This document shows positions 27,927 to 37,671 of a stretch of 64,000 bases of DNA, one piece after another (the stretch's first letter is position 1; each line of letters begins with the position of its first letter). Under the pieces are notes generated by a model, which worked only from the letters and a program-made list of their open reading frames with translations, was not told the origin of the DNA and made no database searches. The translations under genes were made by a program, and so were the position numbers. This DNA comes from Bog-756 sp963812885. GTDB lineage: Bacteria > Actinomycetota > Acidimicrobiia > Acidimicrobiales > RAAP-2. The stretch lies in assembly GCA_963812885.1 (NCBI GenBank), contig CAWEWZ010000004.1:62001-126000 (forward strand), read 5' to 3'.

Positions 27927-28292
27927 TTGGACGAGCTTGCTGAGAAATGCTGGTCAGACCTCTTGTTTCCGGCCAACCGGGGCGAGTACTTTCGCTTGAC
28001 GGAGGAAGGTGTGAAGGGGGAGTTGGGCAAAGTGGAGCAGCAGGCGCTTGATACATGGCAACTCAAGGCGTCGTGTCGTGGACCTCAGGCGGAGATCTTC
28101 TTTCCGCCCGCCCACGCCGAACGTAAGGACGAGAAACTTCAGCGGGAGGATCGGGCCAAGTCGATCTGCCGCTCGTGCGCGGTGCGTGTCGAGTGCCTCG
28201 ACTACGCCATCCGCATCCACGAGCCCCACGGGATCTGGGGCGGCCTGAACGAGATGGAGCGCAAGCAGTTGACGGATCGCCGGGTCGGCTGA
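27927..28292 (+). CDS. WhiB-family iron-sulfur transcription factor
   Basis: The protein (about 121 residues) has the four-cysteine WhiB cluster: SCRG, then ICRSC, then ECLDYAI. The turn motif GIWGGLNEMERKQL and a basic end (TDRRVG) follow. The first 30 residues are unusual, with an extra Cys-Trp (EKCWSDLLFPANRG). The only in-frame start is a TTG at 27927; removing one T nearby would connect it to an upstream ATG at 27873, so the true start may be hidden by an indel. It is next to the ArsA pair, as whiB4 is in mycobacteria. Confidence 0.88.
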   Translation: MDELAEKCWSDLLFPANRGEYFRLTEEGVKGELGKVEQQALDTWQLKASCRGPQAEIFFPPAHAERKDEKLQREDRAKSICRSCAVRVECLDYAIRIHEPHGIWGGLNEMERKQLTDRRVG

Positions 28293-28370
28293 CCCGGCGT
28301 CGGTCGTAGCCGGGCATTGCTGCCCGCTCCCATCCGGATGGGACCCGGGCGGCATCTCGGGCCCCGATGC

Positions 28371-29356
28371 TCAGCCGGCCCCGAGGGCGTTGTCGGCGGC
28401 CTGCACCCCGTTGCTGGAGCACACCGGGGCCGGCCGCTGCCCGGTGGCCCGGCAGATGCCTGCCGTCAGGTAGTTGGCCGAGGCCAGAATGGCCTGCCCG
28501 GCGGCGTCGAGGGGCTGGGCTGAGGGAACCGGCGATGGCCGACTGCGAGTGGCCCAGGATCAGGGCCGGGCTGAACCCGGCCGTCGACGTGACCAGCTGG
28601 TTGCCGATGTCGACGAAGGGGAAGGCGCTGGTCCGTCCGCCCGGTCCGGTGCCCGAGCCGTAGCGGTTCATGACCGCCGCCTGCGAGGCGGTGAGGGTGG
28701 CGATGGGGGTGAAGGCGCCGTCGGAGTCGATGGAGTCGGAGTAGAGCTCGACGCCGGTGAAGGTCACGTACCTGCTCGAGTACCGGCGTGCCCACGAAGC
28801 TGAAGCTCTGGATGCCCCGGGAACACCGAGAGCATGGCGGACTGCATGTTGTGGAGGGTGGTGAAGTGCCCGAACCGGGCCAGCGCCACGATGAGCGGCC
28901 ACCGCTCGGCGGCGCAGAAGGGGCAGTAGTCGGCCCCGACGAAGAGGACCTCGGGCTTGCCCGCCGACTCCAGCGGGGGCTGGTGGGACAGTACGGTCGG
29001 CACCACCAGCGGGCGGCTGGACGTCACGCCGACCGAGTCGAACACCGACACCGGCACCTTGCCCACTTGGGCGATCACCGAACTCGAGGTCTGGGACCCG
29101 GTGCACCACCCCCGGTGACGTCGAGGTGCCGGCCAAGGCGTAGACGATCAGCCCGACCACGCCGACCAGGATGACGGCCACCGCCCCCCAGGCGAAGCGG
29201 GCGGTGCGGTTCAGGCCTTCGCTGTTGGTGCCCGGGACCGGGCTGCACCCTGTCCGGAGACCGGTCGACTCCGGTGATCACCGGTTGTGCCTGTGCCGAC
29301 TCCGGCGTCCCCGAGCCCGCATCGGCCACCCGATCGGTCACGTCGTGGCCCGGCAA
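28371..29356 (-). CDS. DUF929 thioredoxin-like membrane-anchored protein, several frameshifts
   Basis: The parts, read in order, give a cytosolic N-terminus, one membrane helix (VAVILVGVVGLIVYALAG), and an extracytoplasmic DUF929 domain with the thioredoxin-like motif GADYCPFCAAERWPLIVALARFG. It ends with FPFVDIGNQLV and a final APVCSSNGV. At least five single-base insertions (near 29235, 29095, 28817, 28790 and 28525) explain the breaks. A paralogue lies upstream with VKOR between them. The CPFC motif suggests disulfide exchange with the VKOR protein (inference). Confidence 0.75.
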
Positions 29357-29365
29357 CGGATGCGA

Positions 29366-29854
29366 CTACGCCCCTTCGTATGACTCGTCGTACCCTTCGG
29401 CCATCCTCGATTCGGACTCGGGGCCGAGCACCAGCGGGGAGGCGGTCACGATGATCACGAACAGGATGAAGGTGACCAGGTGCACCGACGAGCACCACAG
29501 GCAGATCGCCTTGATGATGAACAGCTCGGCGATGAGCAGGTAGAGGATCATGCCCACTCCGACGATCGAGAGGATGAGCCGGGCCAGGTGGACCCTCCGG
29601 TCGGTCGAGCGCCAGGCCACGGGCAGGCACAGGACGATCATGGGGACGAAGTAGAAGAGCCCGAGCATGGCCACCGGGATCCCGAAGATCTCCGACTGGG
29701 CGCTGGTGGTCACCTTCTCGCAGTTGAAGGTGCCGTTCGAAACGCACACCAGGGCGTGCGGGCTGAAGTGGGTGATGGTCAGGTAGATCGACACCCCGAG
29801 GCCGAAGAGGCTCAGGAGCAGGGTGGCGACGGGTTGCCATCGCAGCGTGGGCAC
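29366..29854 (-). CDS. Vitamin K epoxide reductase (VKOR)-family thiol oxidase
   Basis: The 162-residue protein has four to five membrane helices, the loop cysteine pair CVSNGTFNCEKV, and the active-site CLWC preceded by a helix (IIKAICLWCSSVHLVTFIL). Bacterial VKOR passes electrons from disulfide-bond-forming partners to quinone. No thioredoxin-like domain is fused, but the genes on both sides encode DUF929 proteins with CPxC motifs that could serve. It lies in one operon with them on the minus strand. Confidence 0.9.
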   Translation of the reverse strand: MPTLRWQPVATLLLSLFGLGVSIYLTITHFSPHALVCVSNGTFNCEKVTTSAQSEIFGIPVAMLGLFYFVPMIVLCLPVAWRSTDRRVHLARLILSIVGVGMILYLLIAELFIIKAICLWCSSVHLVTFILFVIIVTASPLVLGPESESRMAEGYDESYEGA

Positions 29855-29885
29855 GGGCGGGCTCCTCGGGTCGGGGTCGGCTGGC

Positions 29886-30990
29886 CTAGAGGGACTTGGC
29901 GGCGGCCATGACCCCCGGGCTCGTGCACACCGAGGCCGGTGCGTTCTTGGTGCTGGCGCAGACGGCGGCCGAGATGTAGTTGGCCGTGCCCACGATGGCC
30001 TGGGTCACCGGGTTGGTGGCATCGTCGAGGCCGCCGGCGATGTCGGTCCAGCTGAGGCCGGCCAGGATGCCCGGGTTGTAGGTGGCTCCGGAGATGAGGG
30101 CCACATTGCCGATGTTGATGAAGGGGAACCCGATCTGGCCCGGGGTCGAGCCCGGGAGGTACTTCTGACCGTTGTTGATCACGGTCTGCTCTTCCTTGGT
30201 CGGGTTCTCGAGCGTGGTGTAGCCGCCACCCGACACCGGGACGTTGCTGTACTGCTCGACCGAGGCGAAGGTCAGGTACGGGCTCGTGAAGGTGGCCCCG
30301 TGGAAGCTGAAGGTGTGGGTCGTGTCGTAGACGTCGGTGTGGGACGAGGCGGTGACCTTGAGGTTGTGCCACGTCCCGAAGCGGGACAGGGCGGCGACGA
30401 TGCCCCACCGTTCGGCCGCGCAGTACGGGCAGTACTCGGCCCCGTAGTAGAGCATGGCCGGCGACTTGCCCCCGATGGTCAAGGGGGGCTGGTTCTTGAG
30501 CTTGGTCGGCGGTGATACCGGCTGGGCCGCCGAGGGGAAGGTCACCCCCACCTTGTTGTAGACCGATGCCGGGATGGTGGTCACGTCCTTGACCACCGAG
30601 GCCGGCGCCGGCGTCACCGGCGTGTAGGAGGTGGCCCCGGCCGAGTTCCCGGTGGCCACTTTGACCACGACGAGCACGGCCACGACCACGATGACCAGTC
30701 CGACGGCGCCCCAGGCCATCATGGCGCCCGAGAACCGCCTCGGTTGCGGCCCGGGCGCCGGCCTGGCGCCGGGGCGGGGCTTGTTGCCGCCGGCCACCGA
30801 CAGCTCCACCCGACTTGGCCCGGGCCCCGGTGGCCTGGCCGGACTTGCCGGCCGGCGCCTTGCCCGACACGGGCCGGCTCTGGGCTTTGCTCCGTTCCTT
30901 GGCGCTCTGGTTCGGTGTCCCGCCCGGCGGGCCGGGGGCTTGGGCGTGTTCCCCCCGGTGACAGGCTTCTTCTTCTGGTCGTTGAGCCAT
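29886..30990 (-). CDS. DUF929 thioredoxin-like membrane-anchored protein, one frameshift
   Basis: From an ATG at 30990 the N-terminal 60 residues are Pro/Lys/Gln-rich and cytosolic. After a one-base shift near 30808 the frame continues with a membrane helix (WGAVGLVIVVVAVLVVV) and a secreted DUF929 domain: GAEYCPYCAAERWGIVAALSRFG, FPFINIGNVAL and a C-terminal Cys pair. It is about 365 residues if joined and better preserved than its paralogue at 28371. Likely oxidoreductase partner of VKOR. Confidence 0.82.
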
Positions 30991-31154
30991 CTTGGGCAAT
31001 TCCCCGATTTCGTATGCGTGCCGCAGTGAGCGTAACTGGTCGGGCCACCCGTTTGGATTCGGCCCGCCGTCGGTGGTGGGCCGCGCCCGACGAGCCGTCC
31101 GACGGCGCAGGTATCAGGCTACAGGACGGCTTTCCTGTCTACACTGAGCTGGCC

Positions 31155-32135
31155 ATGTTGGAAGGTGCCAGGTCGGAAGCATCTGATTCCCAGGGCAAGC
31201 CTCACGGATCGGGCCGACCTCCGGGATCAGTCCGGGACGGGGGGTCGATCCATCCGGTGGGAGCGGCGGCGGCCGCCCGGATGGGCTGGAGATCGGTGGA
31301 GGTGGACGGCCACCCGGTGCGCTACGGGGTGGTCGGAAGCGGGCCTGCGGCCCTGTTCATGCACGGCTGGGGATTGCGGCCCAACGCCTACCGGGGCCCC
31401 ATCGAGGCCATGGCCTCGGCCGGATGCCGCGTCTACGCCCCGTGCCTGCCCGGGTTCGGCGGGACCCGCGAGCTGGACCCCGAACGGCGCACCTTCGCCG
31501 GCTACGCGCAGTGGGTGGGGCACTTCCTGGACGCCGTGGGCGAGCCCGAGGTGGCCCTGGTGGCCGGGCACTCCTTCGGGGGTGGCGTGGCCACCGCCTT
31601 CGTCTACGACCAGCCCGCCCGGGTGTCGGCCCTGCTGCTGGTCAACGCCATCGGCAGCCCGACCTGGGTCCTGCTCCCCAACGAGGTCCGGACCACCATG
31701 CAGCGCCCGGTGTGGGACTGGGGGCGCCATTTCGGGACCGACCTCCTCCACTCGCCTCACCTGGTCCGGCTGCTGCCGACCCTCCTCGAGGACTTCATCC
31801 CCAATCTCCTGGGCAATCCCCTGGGCATGTTCCGGACCGGCGAGGTCATCCGCCGTGCCGATCTGGTCCGCGAGGTCCGGATCATCGCCGAGCGGGGCAT
31901 CCCGGTGTCGGTGGCCTGGTCGGACCGCGACCGCCTGGTGTCCCGGTCGGCCTTCGACGAGCTCCGCCACGCGGCCGGCGTCGACGGCGTGGTCATCGAG
32001 GGCGCCCACGCCTGGCTCATCGCCGACCCCCGGGCCTTCCGCGAGCTGGCCATCAGCGCCCTGGTCGACTCGGGCGCGCTGACGCCCCGATCGGCGTCCG
32101 ACGGCACGGCGCCGCGGGCGGCCGACGGCGCCTGA
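31155..32135 (+). CDS. Alpha/beta hydrolase
   Basis: The protein (326 residues from the ATG at 31155) has LFMHGWGLRPNAY (oxyanion), AGHSFGGGVA (nucleophile), SVAWSDRDRLV (acid) and GAHAWLIADP (His), so the catalytic triad is complete. The first 45 residues are polar and low-complexity, so a later ATG near 31279 is possible. The substrate is unknown. Next to a NUDIX gene on the same strand, 38 bp apart. Confidence 0.85.
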   Translation: MLEGARSEASDSQGKPHGSGRPPGSVRDGGSIHPVGAAAAARMGWRSVEVDGHPVRYGVVGSGPAALFMHGWGLRPNAYRGPIEAMASAGCRVYAPCLPGFGGTRELDPERRTFAGYAQWVGHFLDAVGEPEVALVAGHSFGGGVATAFVYDQPARVSALLLVNAIGSPTWVLLPNEVRTTMQRPVWDWGRHFGTDLLHSPHLVRLLPTLLEDFIPNLLGNPLGMFRTGEVIRRADLVREVRIIAERGIPVSVAWSDRDRLVSRSAFDELRHAAGVDGVVIEGAHAWLIADPRAFRELAISALVDSGALTPRSASDGTAPRAADGA

Positions 32136-32173
32136 CCCTCGGAGGCCGTCCGGCCGGGCGGTAGCCTGAGCCG

Positions 32174-33091
32174 ATGAGCGTGACCCTCCGCGACGCCGCC
32201 ACGGTGATGCTCGTCCGTGACGCCGACGACGGGCGCGGAGGTCCGGCCGTCGAGGTGTGCATGCTCCGTCGCAACCTGGCCTCCGAGTTCGTGGCCGGCG
32301 CCTACGTCTTCCCGGGCGGGTCGGTGGATCCCGAGGACCGGGGACCGCGGGCTGCGGCCCTGTGCCAGGGACGGACCGACGACGAGGCCAGCGCCATCCT
32401 CGGGGTCGAGTCGGGCGGCCTGGCCTTCTGGGTGGCCGCCCTGCGGGAGTGCTTCGAGGAGGCCGGCGTCCTGGTGGCCCGACCGGTCGACCACGGCGCC
32501 GACCGGGCGCCGACCGCTGCTCGACACCTCCGACGCCGAACGGTCGAGGCGCTTCGCCGCCCACCGGGATGCCGTCAACGAGCAGCGCACCGGTCTCCTC
32601 GACATCTGCGACGAGGAGGGCCTGGTCCTGGCCGCCGACGCCATGCACTACATCAGCCACTGGATCACCCCCGAGCTGGCCCCCCGGCGCTACGACACCC
32701 GCTTCTTCATCACCGCGGCCCCTCCGGGCCAGGTGGCCAGCCACGACGACGGGGAGACCATCGCCACCATCTGGGTGCGGCCCGGCCGAGGCGCTGGCCC
32801 GCGAGGCGGCCGGCGAGATCGAGCTGCTGCCCCCCACCATCGCCAACCTTCGGAGCATCGAGGCCTTCCGGTCGACCGGCGAGGTGATGGCCTGGGCCAG
32901 CGGGGTCACCGACGTGCCCACCGTGCTGCCCATCGTCCTCATCGAGGACGGCCATGTGCTCATCCTGCGGCCCGGGCGACGCGGGCTACGAGGAGGCGCT
33001 GGCCGACCGGCTGGCGTCGGGTCCGGAGGTCGACCGGGGCGTGCTCGATGCCGTCCGGACCGTCTGGGGCCCGAAGGCGGGGCTGGTCTGA
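32174..33091 (+). CDS. NUDIX hydrolase, three frameshifts
   Basis: The parts read as one NUDIX protein: FVAGAYVFPGGSVDPED at the fold start and the NUDIX helix ALRECFEEAGVL (RExxEExG). Blocks LLDTSDAERSRRFAAHRDAVN, MHYISHWITPELAPRRYDTRFF and a C-terminal EEALADRLASGPEVD follow. Shifts near 32505, 32788 and 32976 are each cured by removing one base. It is of the long type (about 305 residues) seen near coenzyme A or acyl-CoA-related genes; the hydrolysed nucleotide is unknown. Confidence 0.78.
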
Positions 33092-33119
33092 GCTGCTTCC
33101 CCGCCGCGCGCTGATCTGC

Positions 33120-34291
33120 TCAGACGGTGCCTTCCCGCACGGCCGCCTCGACCCGGTCGAGCAGCCGCACACTGCACCCGTCCATGGCCACCACCGGGGC
33201 GATGGTGGTGATCACGGCGTCGGCGATGCGGTCGAACACCTCGGCCAGGGGCTGGCCCTCGTCGAGGGCCACCGGGGTGCCGGCGTCGCCGCCGGCGGCC
33301 ACCGACGGGTGGAGGGGGATCTGGCCGATCAGGGGCACGCCGACGTCGGCGGCCAGGCGGGCGCCGCCCCCCGACCCGAAGAGGGCGTAGGAGGTGCCGT
33401 GCTCGCAGATGAAGTCGCTCATGTTCTCGATGACCCCGGCCACCCGCAGGTATCCCTTGCGGGCCATGTCGGCCGTGCGGGCCGCCACCTTCTGGGCGGC
33501 CACCGGCGGGGTGGTCACCACGATGACCTCGGTGCGGGGGAGCATCCGGGCCAGGCCCATCTGGATGTCGCCGGTGCCCGGCGGCATGTCGATCAGCAGG
33601 TAGTCGAGGTCGCCCCAGTGGACGTCCTCGAGGAACTGCTGGACGGCCCGGTTGAGGATCAGGCCGCGCCACATGATGGCGCTGTCCTCGTCGGCCAGGA
33701 AGCCCATCGACAGCACCCGCAGGACGCCGTCCCCGATGCGCCGCTCGAGGGGCACCATCTTCTTGTCCCGGGCCTCGACCTCGCCCTGCATCCCGAGCAG
33801 CCGGGGGACCGAGAACCCCCAGATGTCGGCGTCGAGGACGCCCGACGGTCAGGCCCCGGCGGGCCAGGGCCACGGCCAGGTTGACGGTGACCGAGCTCTT
33901 GCCCACCCCGCCCTTGCCCGAGGCCACGGCGATGACCCGGGCCGTGTCGGGGATGTCGGTGTCCGGCGCCGGGTCCCGGGCCAGGAGGCGGGCCCGCTCC
34001 ATGACCGCCTTCCGCTGGGCCGCCTCCATGACCCCGGTGCGTACCGACACCGAGCTCACGCCGGCCAGGGCACCGACGTGGGTCTCCACGTCGCTCTGGA
34101 TCTGGGTGCGCAGCGGGCAGCCGGCCACGGTGAGCGCCACCTCGACCTCCACCACCGCCGTCCTCGGCGATGGCGATACCGGTGACCATGCCCAGCTCGA
34201 CGATGTCGGCCCCCAGTTCGGGGTCGACCACCCCCCGCAGCGCGGCGCGGACCTGCTCCTCGGTCGGGGAATGGACGGGTGGAACCGGCAA
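33120..34291 (-). CDS. mrp: Mrp/ApbC-type P-loop Fe-S cluster carrier, frameshifted
   Basis: The N-terminal DUF59 (MIP18-like) domain has TEEQVRAALRGVVDPELGADIVELGMV. The P-loop ATPase has VASGKGGVGKSSVTVNLAVALA, the DADIWG switch, LLIDMPPGTGDI and MSDFICEHG. The frame moves near 34165 and 33845; removing one G restores it each time. The start is most simply a TTG at 34291. Mrp proteins assemble and transfer 4Fe-4S clusters in the cytosol. An IscA-type gene diverges 170 bp away. Confidence 0.82.
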
Positions 34292-34460
34292 CGCTCGGAG
34301 GTATCGGGCCTGGTCACTTCCGGAATTCTACCGGTCGGACCGGGCCGCCCACCCGCTCTGATGTATCGCCGTGGGCAGGACGCGGGTACGCTTTGTCCAG
34401 GTAGTCGGCCGGCGCCGTCGGCTTCGGTTGACCGGTAGTCGTGATCCAGGAGGAGCGCCG

Positions 34461-34826
34461 ATGAGTGCCACCATGCAGACCGTCAGCATCGGGAAGAAGC
34501 CGAATCCGGTGACGCTGACCGACGTCGCCGCCGCCAAGGTCGCCGAGCTGCTGGCCCAGGAGGACATCGACGGCCTGGCCCTCCGGGTGGCGGTCCGGCC
34601 GGGTGGCTGCTCGGGCTTCAGCTACGAGATGTTCTTCGACGCCGACATGGCCGAGGACGACATCGTCCGCGAGTTCGGCACCGTCAAGGTCGTCGTCGAC
34701 CCCACCAGCGCCGATCTGCTGAAGGGCTCGACCCTCGACTACAGCGACGGGCTCCAGGGTGCCGGGTTCCACGTGACCAACCCCAACGCCTCCCGCACCT
34801 GCGGCTGCGGCTCCTCCTTCAGCTGA
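34461..34826 (+). CDS. IscA/ErpA-type iron-sulfur carrier
   Basis: The 121-residue protein has the HesB/IscA pattern: ALRVAVRPGGCSGFSYEM (first Cys), then NASRTCGCGSSFS (two C-terminal Cys), the three ligands that hold the cluster. GGAGGAG precedes the ATG. It donates Fe-S clusters to apo-enzymes. The next gene, starting only a few bases after the stop, encodes a 2Fe-2S molybdoenzyme-like protein, so it may mature that protein (inference). Confidence 0.92.
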   Translation: MSATMQTVSIGKKPNPVTLTDVAAAKVAELLAQEDIDGLALRVAVRPGGCSGFSYEMFFDADMAEDDIVREFGTVKVVVDPTSADLLKGSTLDYSDGLQGAGFHVTNPNASRTCGCGSSFS

Positions 34827-34830
34827 GCCG

Positions 34831-36515
34831 CTGATCCGGCTCCGTGTCGACGGCGCCGACGTCGAGGTGGCCGACGACGGATCGTCGCTCCTCGATGTCC
34901 TCCGCGAGGAGCTCGGGCTCCGCTCGGTAAAGGACGGCTGCAGCCCCCAGGGCCAGTGCGGGTGCTGCACGGTCTGGGTGGACGGCTCCCCCCGGGTGGC
35001 CTGTGTCACCCCGGTCCGGCGCCTCCAGGGACGCGACATCACCACCCTCGACGGCCTGCCCGACGCCGACCGGGAGCGGTGGGCGGCCGCCCTGGTGGCC
35101 ACCGGCGGCAGCCAGTGCGGCTTCTGCACCCCGGGGATCGTGATGCGACTGGCCGCCCTCGGGTCCGATGGTTCTGATTCCGCTTCCGTCGGTCGACCGC
35201 ATCGACCGGGCCCTGCTGGCCCATCTGTGCCGCTGCACCGGTTGGCAGACCATCGAGGAGGCCGCCGGCCTGGTCCTCGACGGCTCGCCCGTCCCGGAAG
35301 GGCACCGCGACCTGGCCCGGGCCGCCGTCCGGGCCACCCTCGAAGGAGGGGTGCCCCAGACGGTCGGCCCCGGCACCGTCCTCGGCCGGGCCGGCTTCGC
35401 CGACGACACCGGCCCGGACTGACGCCCTGGTCGCCGTGCCCGACGGCACCGGCGGCTACGCCCTGGCCGAATCGGTGGGCGCGGCCCGGGCCCTGGCCGG
35501 CAAGGTGCAGGGACGCAGGACCAGCCTGGCGCTCGACCATCCGGTCGGCGTGCCCCCGGGTCGCTGGGACCTCACCCTGCAGACCACCTGGGTGGAGCCG
35601 GCCTACGTGGAGCCGGACGCCTCGTGGTGCGCCCCCGGCGGCGAGCCGGCCTCGCCCGTCGGCAACGGCGGGGCCTTCGGCGGGAAGCTGCGCTCGCCGG
35701 TGGCCGCCGACGCCCGCCGGCTGGCCGACGCCAACGGTCGCCCGGTGCGGGTCCTCTGGTCGCGTGAGGACGTGGTGCGCCACGGACCCAAGCGACCACC
35801 GGTGGCCGCCGGGATCAACGCCGACGGGTCCGGGGTCCTCCGGGTCGGCGTCCCCCTCGACGGGTTGCCCGGGGACGGCTGGGCCCGGGCGGTGGCCGAC
35901 GGTGGCGGTCGGTGGCCCCCGGTCTGGTCCTCGAGCCGGTGCCCGCTCTACGGTCCCGCCGTCTCCTCCGACCTGCGGGCCGCGGTGTGGGCCGAGGCCG
36001 CCGTGCTGGCCGCCTGCGCCCGGATGGCCGGGAGTGCCGACGGCCGGACGGTCGTCGACGTGCCTGTCGGGGTGGCCGGCCCGGCCGGCGGACGGGCAAC
36101 GGCCCGCTGCCGGGCCGACGGCTCGATCGAGGTGGTGGTGGAGGCCGGCGAGGTGCTCGACGAGGTGGTGCTCCGGTCCTACTGCGCTGGGCGCCGCCCA
36201 CCAGGCCCTGGGCTGGGTGGGGAGCGAGGGCATCGCCGTGGACGCGGCCGGGGTGGTCCACGACCTGACCATGCGGTCGTTCGGGATCCTTCCGGCCCGG
36301 GACATGCCGGCGGTGACCGTCGTCGTCGGGGCCGACGGCGACCGGCCCCCGGTCAACGGCTCGGACGCCGTCTTCGCGGCGGTGGCCGCCGCCCGCTGGC
36401 TGGCCGACGGGCTCCCACCCCGCTGGCCCACCGGGAGCGGGCGTTCCCCGACCGGTGCCGGCCGATCCCCCTCGATCCCCTGTCGCCCCCGGCCCCCGGT
36501 AAGGAGGAAGCATGA
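34831..36515 (+). CDS. Short xanthine-dehydrogenase-like protein: 2Fe-2S domain fused to a truncated molybdopterin-binding domain, frameshifted
   Basis: Residues 1-170 have both 2Fe-2S ligand sets, DGCSPQGQCGCC and QCGFCTPG...HLCRCTGW. The rest carries molybdopterin-domain fragments: GNGGAFGGKLRSPVAADARRLA, PVRVLWSREDVVRHGP and GWVGSEGIAVDAAG. It is about 560 residues, far shorter than a normal large subunit alone. Shifts near 35165, 35420 and 36190 are each repaired by removing one base. The start is unclear (CTG at 34831 gives the full beta-grasp; GTG at 34867 truncates it). RidA overlaps by ATGA at the end. Confidence 0.72.
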
Positions 36516-36925
36516 GCACACCCGTCGGTCCGAGCGGTCCGTACACCCCGATCGTCCGGGCCGGTCCCTGGCTCATCTGCTCGGGCCAGCTCGGCATGCA
36601 CCAGCCGCCTCCGGCCTCCGACTCCGGGGTCGTGGCCGACAGCCCTCCCGTACTGGTGGACGGGGGCTCGCCGGCCCAGCTGACCCAGGCCCTGGCCAAT
36701 GCCGAGCAACTGCTCCGGGCCAACGGCGCCACCCCCGAGGACGTGGTCAAGACGACGGTGTTCGTCACCGACCCGCACCAGTTCTCGGCGGTCAACGAGG
36801 CCTACGTGGCCTTCTTCGGCACCCACCGCCCGGCCCGTTCGATGGTGGCGGTGGCCGCCCTCCCGGCCGGCGCCGCCGTCGAGGTCGAGCTGTGGGCCTA
36901 CCTGCCGCCCCCGACCGGCGGGTGA
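36512..36925 (+). CDS. RidA/YjgF-family protein
   Basis: The 137-residue protein has the RidA pattern: VRAGPWLICSGQLGM, QALANAEQLLRANGATPEDVVKTTVFVTD and ARSMVAVAALPAGAAVEVELWAY, including the catalytic Arg. RidA enzymes hydrolyse reactive enamine/imine intermediates such as 2-aminoacrylate. It overlaps the upstream gene by ATGA, so it is co-translated, and GGAGGAA lies upstream. It may detoxify an imine from the preceding oxidoreductase (inference). Confidence 0.9.
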   Translation: MSTPVGPSGPYTPIVRAGPWLICSGQLGMHQPPPASDSGVVADSPPVLVDGGSPAQLTQALANAEQLLRANGATPEDVVKTTVFVTDPHQFSAVNEAYVAFFGTHRPARSMVAVAALPAGAAVEVELWAYLPPPTGG

Positions 36926-36940
36926 GCGGCCGGTGAGCGG

Positions 36941-37630
36941 TCAGGGCGTCCAGCTGGTCTGGCCGAACCGGTAGCCGACCGAGCGCACCGTCTGGATCAG
37001 ATGGGCGTGCTCCTCGCCCAGCTTGGCCCGGAGGCGGCGCACGTGGACGTCCACCGTGCGGGCCCCGCCGTAGTACTCGTAGCCCCAGACCCGGCTGAGC
37101 AGCGTCTCCCGGGTGAAGACCTTGCCCGGCCGGGCGGCGAGAAACCGCAGCAGCTCGTACTCCATGTAGGTGAGGTCGAGGACCTTGCCGGCCACCGCGG
37201 CCTGGTAGGTCTCCAGGTTGAGGACCAGCGGTCCGTGCTCGAGCAGGTCCGGCCGCAGCCCGCGCCCGGTGCGCCAGAACAGGTGGGCCAGGCGGGCTCC
37301 CAGCTCGTCGGGGTTGACCGGCTCCAGGCACAGGTCGTCGAACAGGTCCTCCCGCAGCTCGAGCTCACCCAGCTGCTCGACGGGCACCACCACGATGACC
37401 GGAGCCAGGGGCACCTCCCGCTTGCGCAGGTGGCGGCAGAGGAGGAAGGCGCCGATGGGGTCGTCGCCGCTGCAGATGACCGCGCCCGACCACCCGTCCT
37501 CGGGCTCCTCCAGCTCGGCGGCCTCGGGCTTCTCGATACCGTGCCAGGGGTAGCCGGCGCGGTCGAGCACGGCGGTCACCGCGCTCGGCGGCGGGGAGGG
37601 GAAGCACAGCAGCGGTTCGATGGCGGTCTT
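36941..37630 (-). CDS. GlnR-like winged-helix response regulator
   Basis: The C-terminal half is a clear OmpR-type DNA-binding domain: LVLNLETYQAAVAGKVLDLTYMEYELLRFLAARPGKVFTRETLLSRVWGYEY followed by TVDVHVRRLRAKLG and VRSVGYRFG. The N-terminal receiver-like half lacks a clear phospho-acceptor Asp (GWSGAVICSGDD then VIVVVPVE), as in GlnR of actinobacteria. GSI and GSII genes lie just upstream on the same strand, supporting a nitrogen role. The start is not resolved: no ATG or GTG falls at the expected point, and the GS frame runs in. Confidence 0.8.
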   Translation of the reverse strand, partial: KTAIEPLLCFPSPPPSAVTAVLDRAGYPWHGIEKPEAAELEEPEDGWSGAVICSGDDPIGAFLLCRHLRKREVPLAPVIVVVPVEQLGELELREDLFDDLCLEPVNPDELGARLAHLFWRTGRGLRPDLLEHGPLVLNLETYQAAVAGKVLDLTYMEYELLRFLAARPGKVFTRETLLSRVWGYEYYGGARTVDVHVRRLRAKLGEEHAHLIQTVRSVGYRFGQTSWTP

Positions 37631-37671
37631 CCCCCCTTCCTGTCGAGATGCGGTCGGTACCGGGTCCCCAA

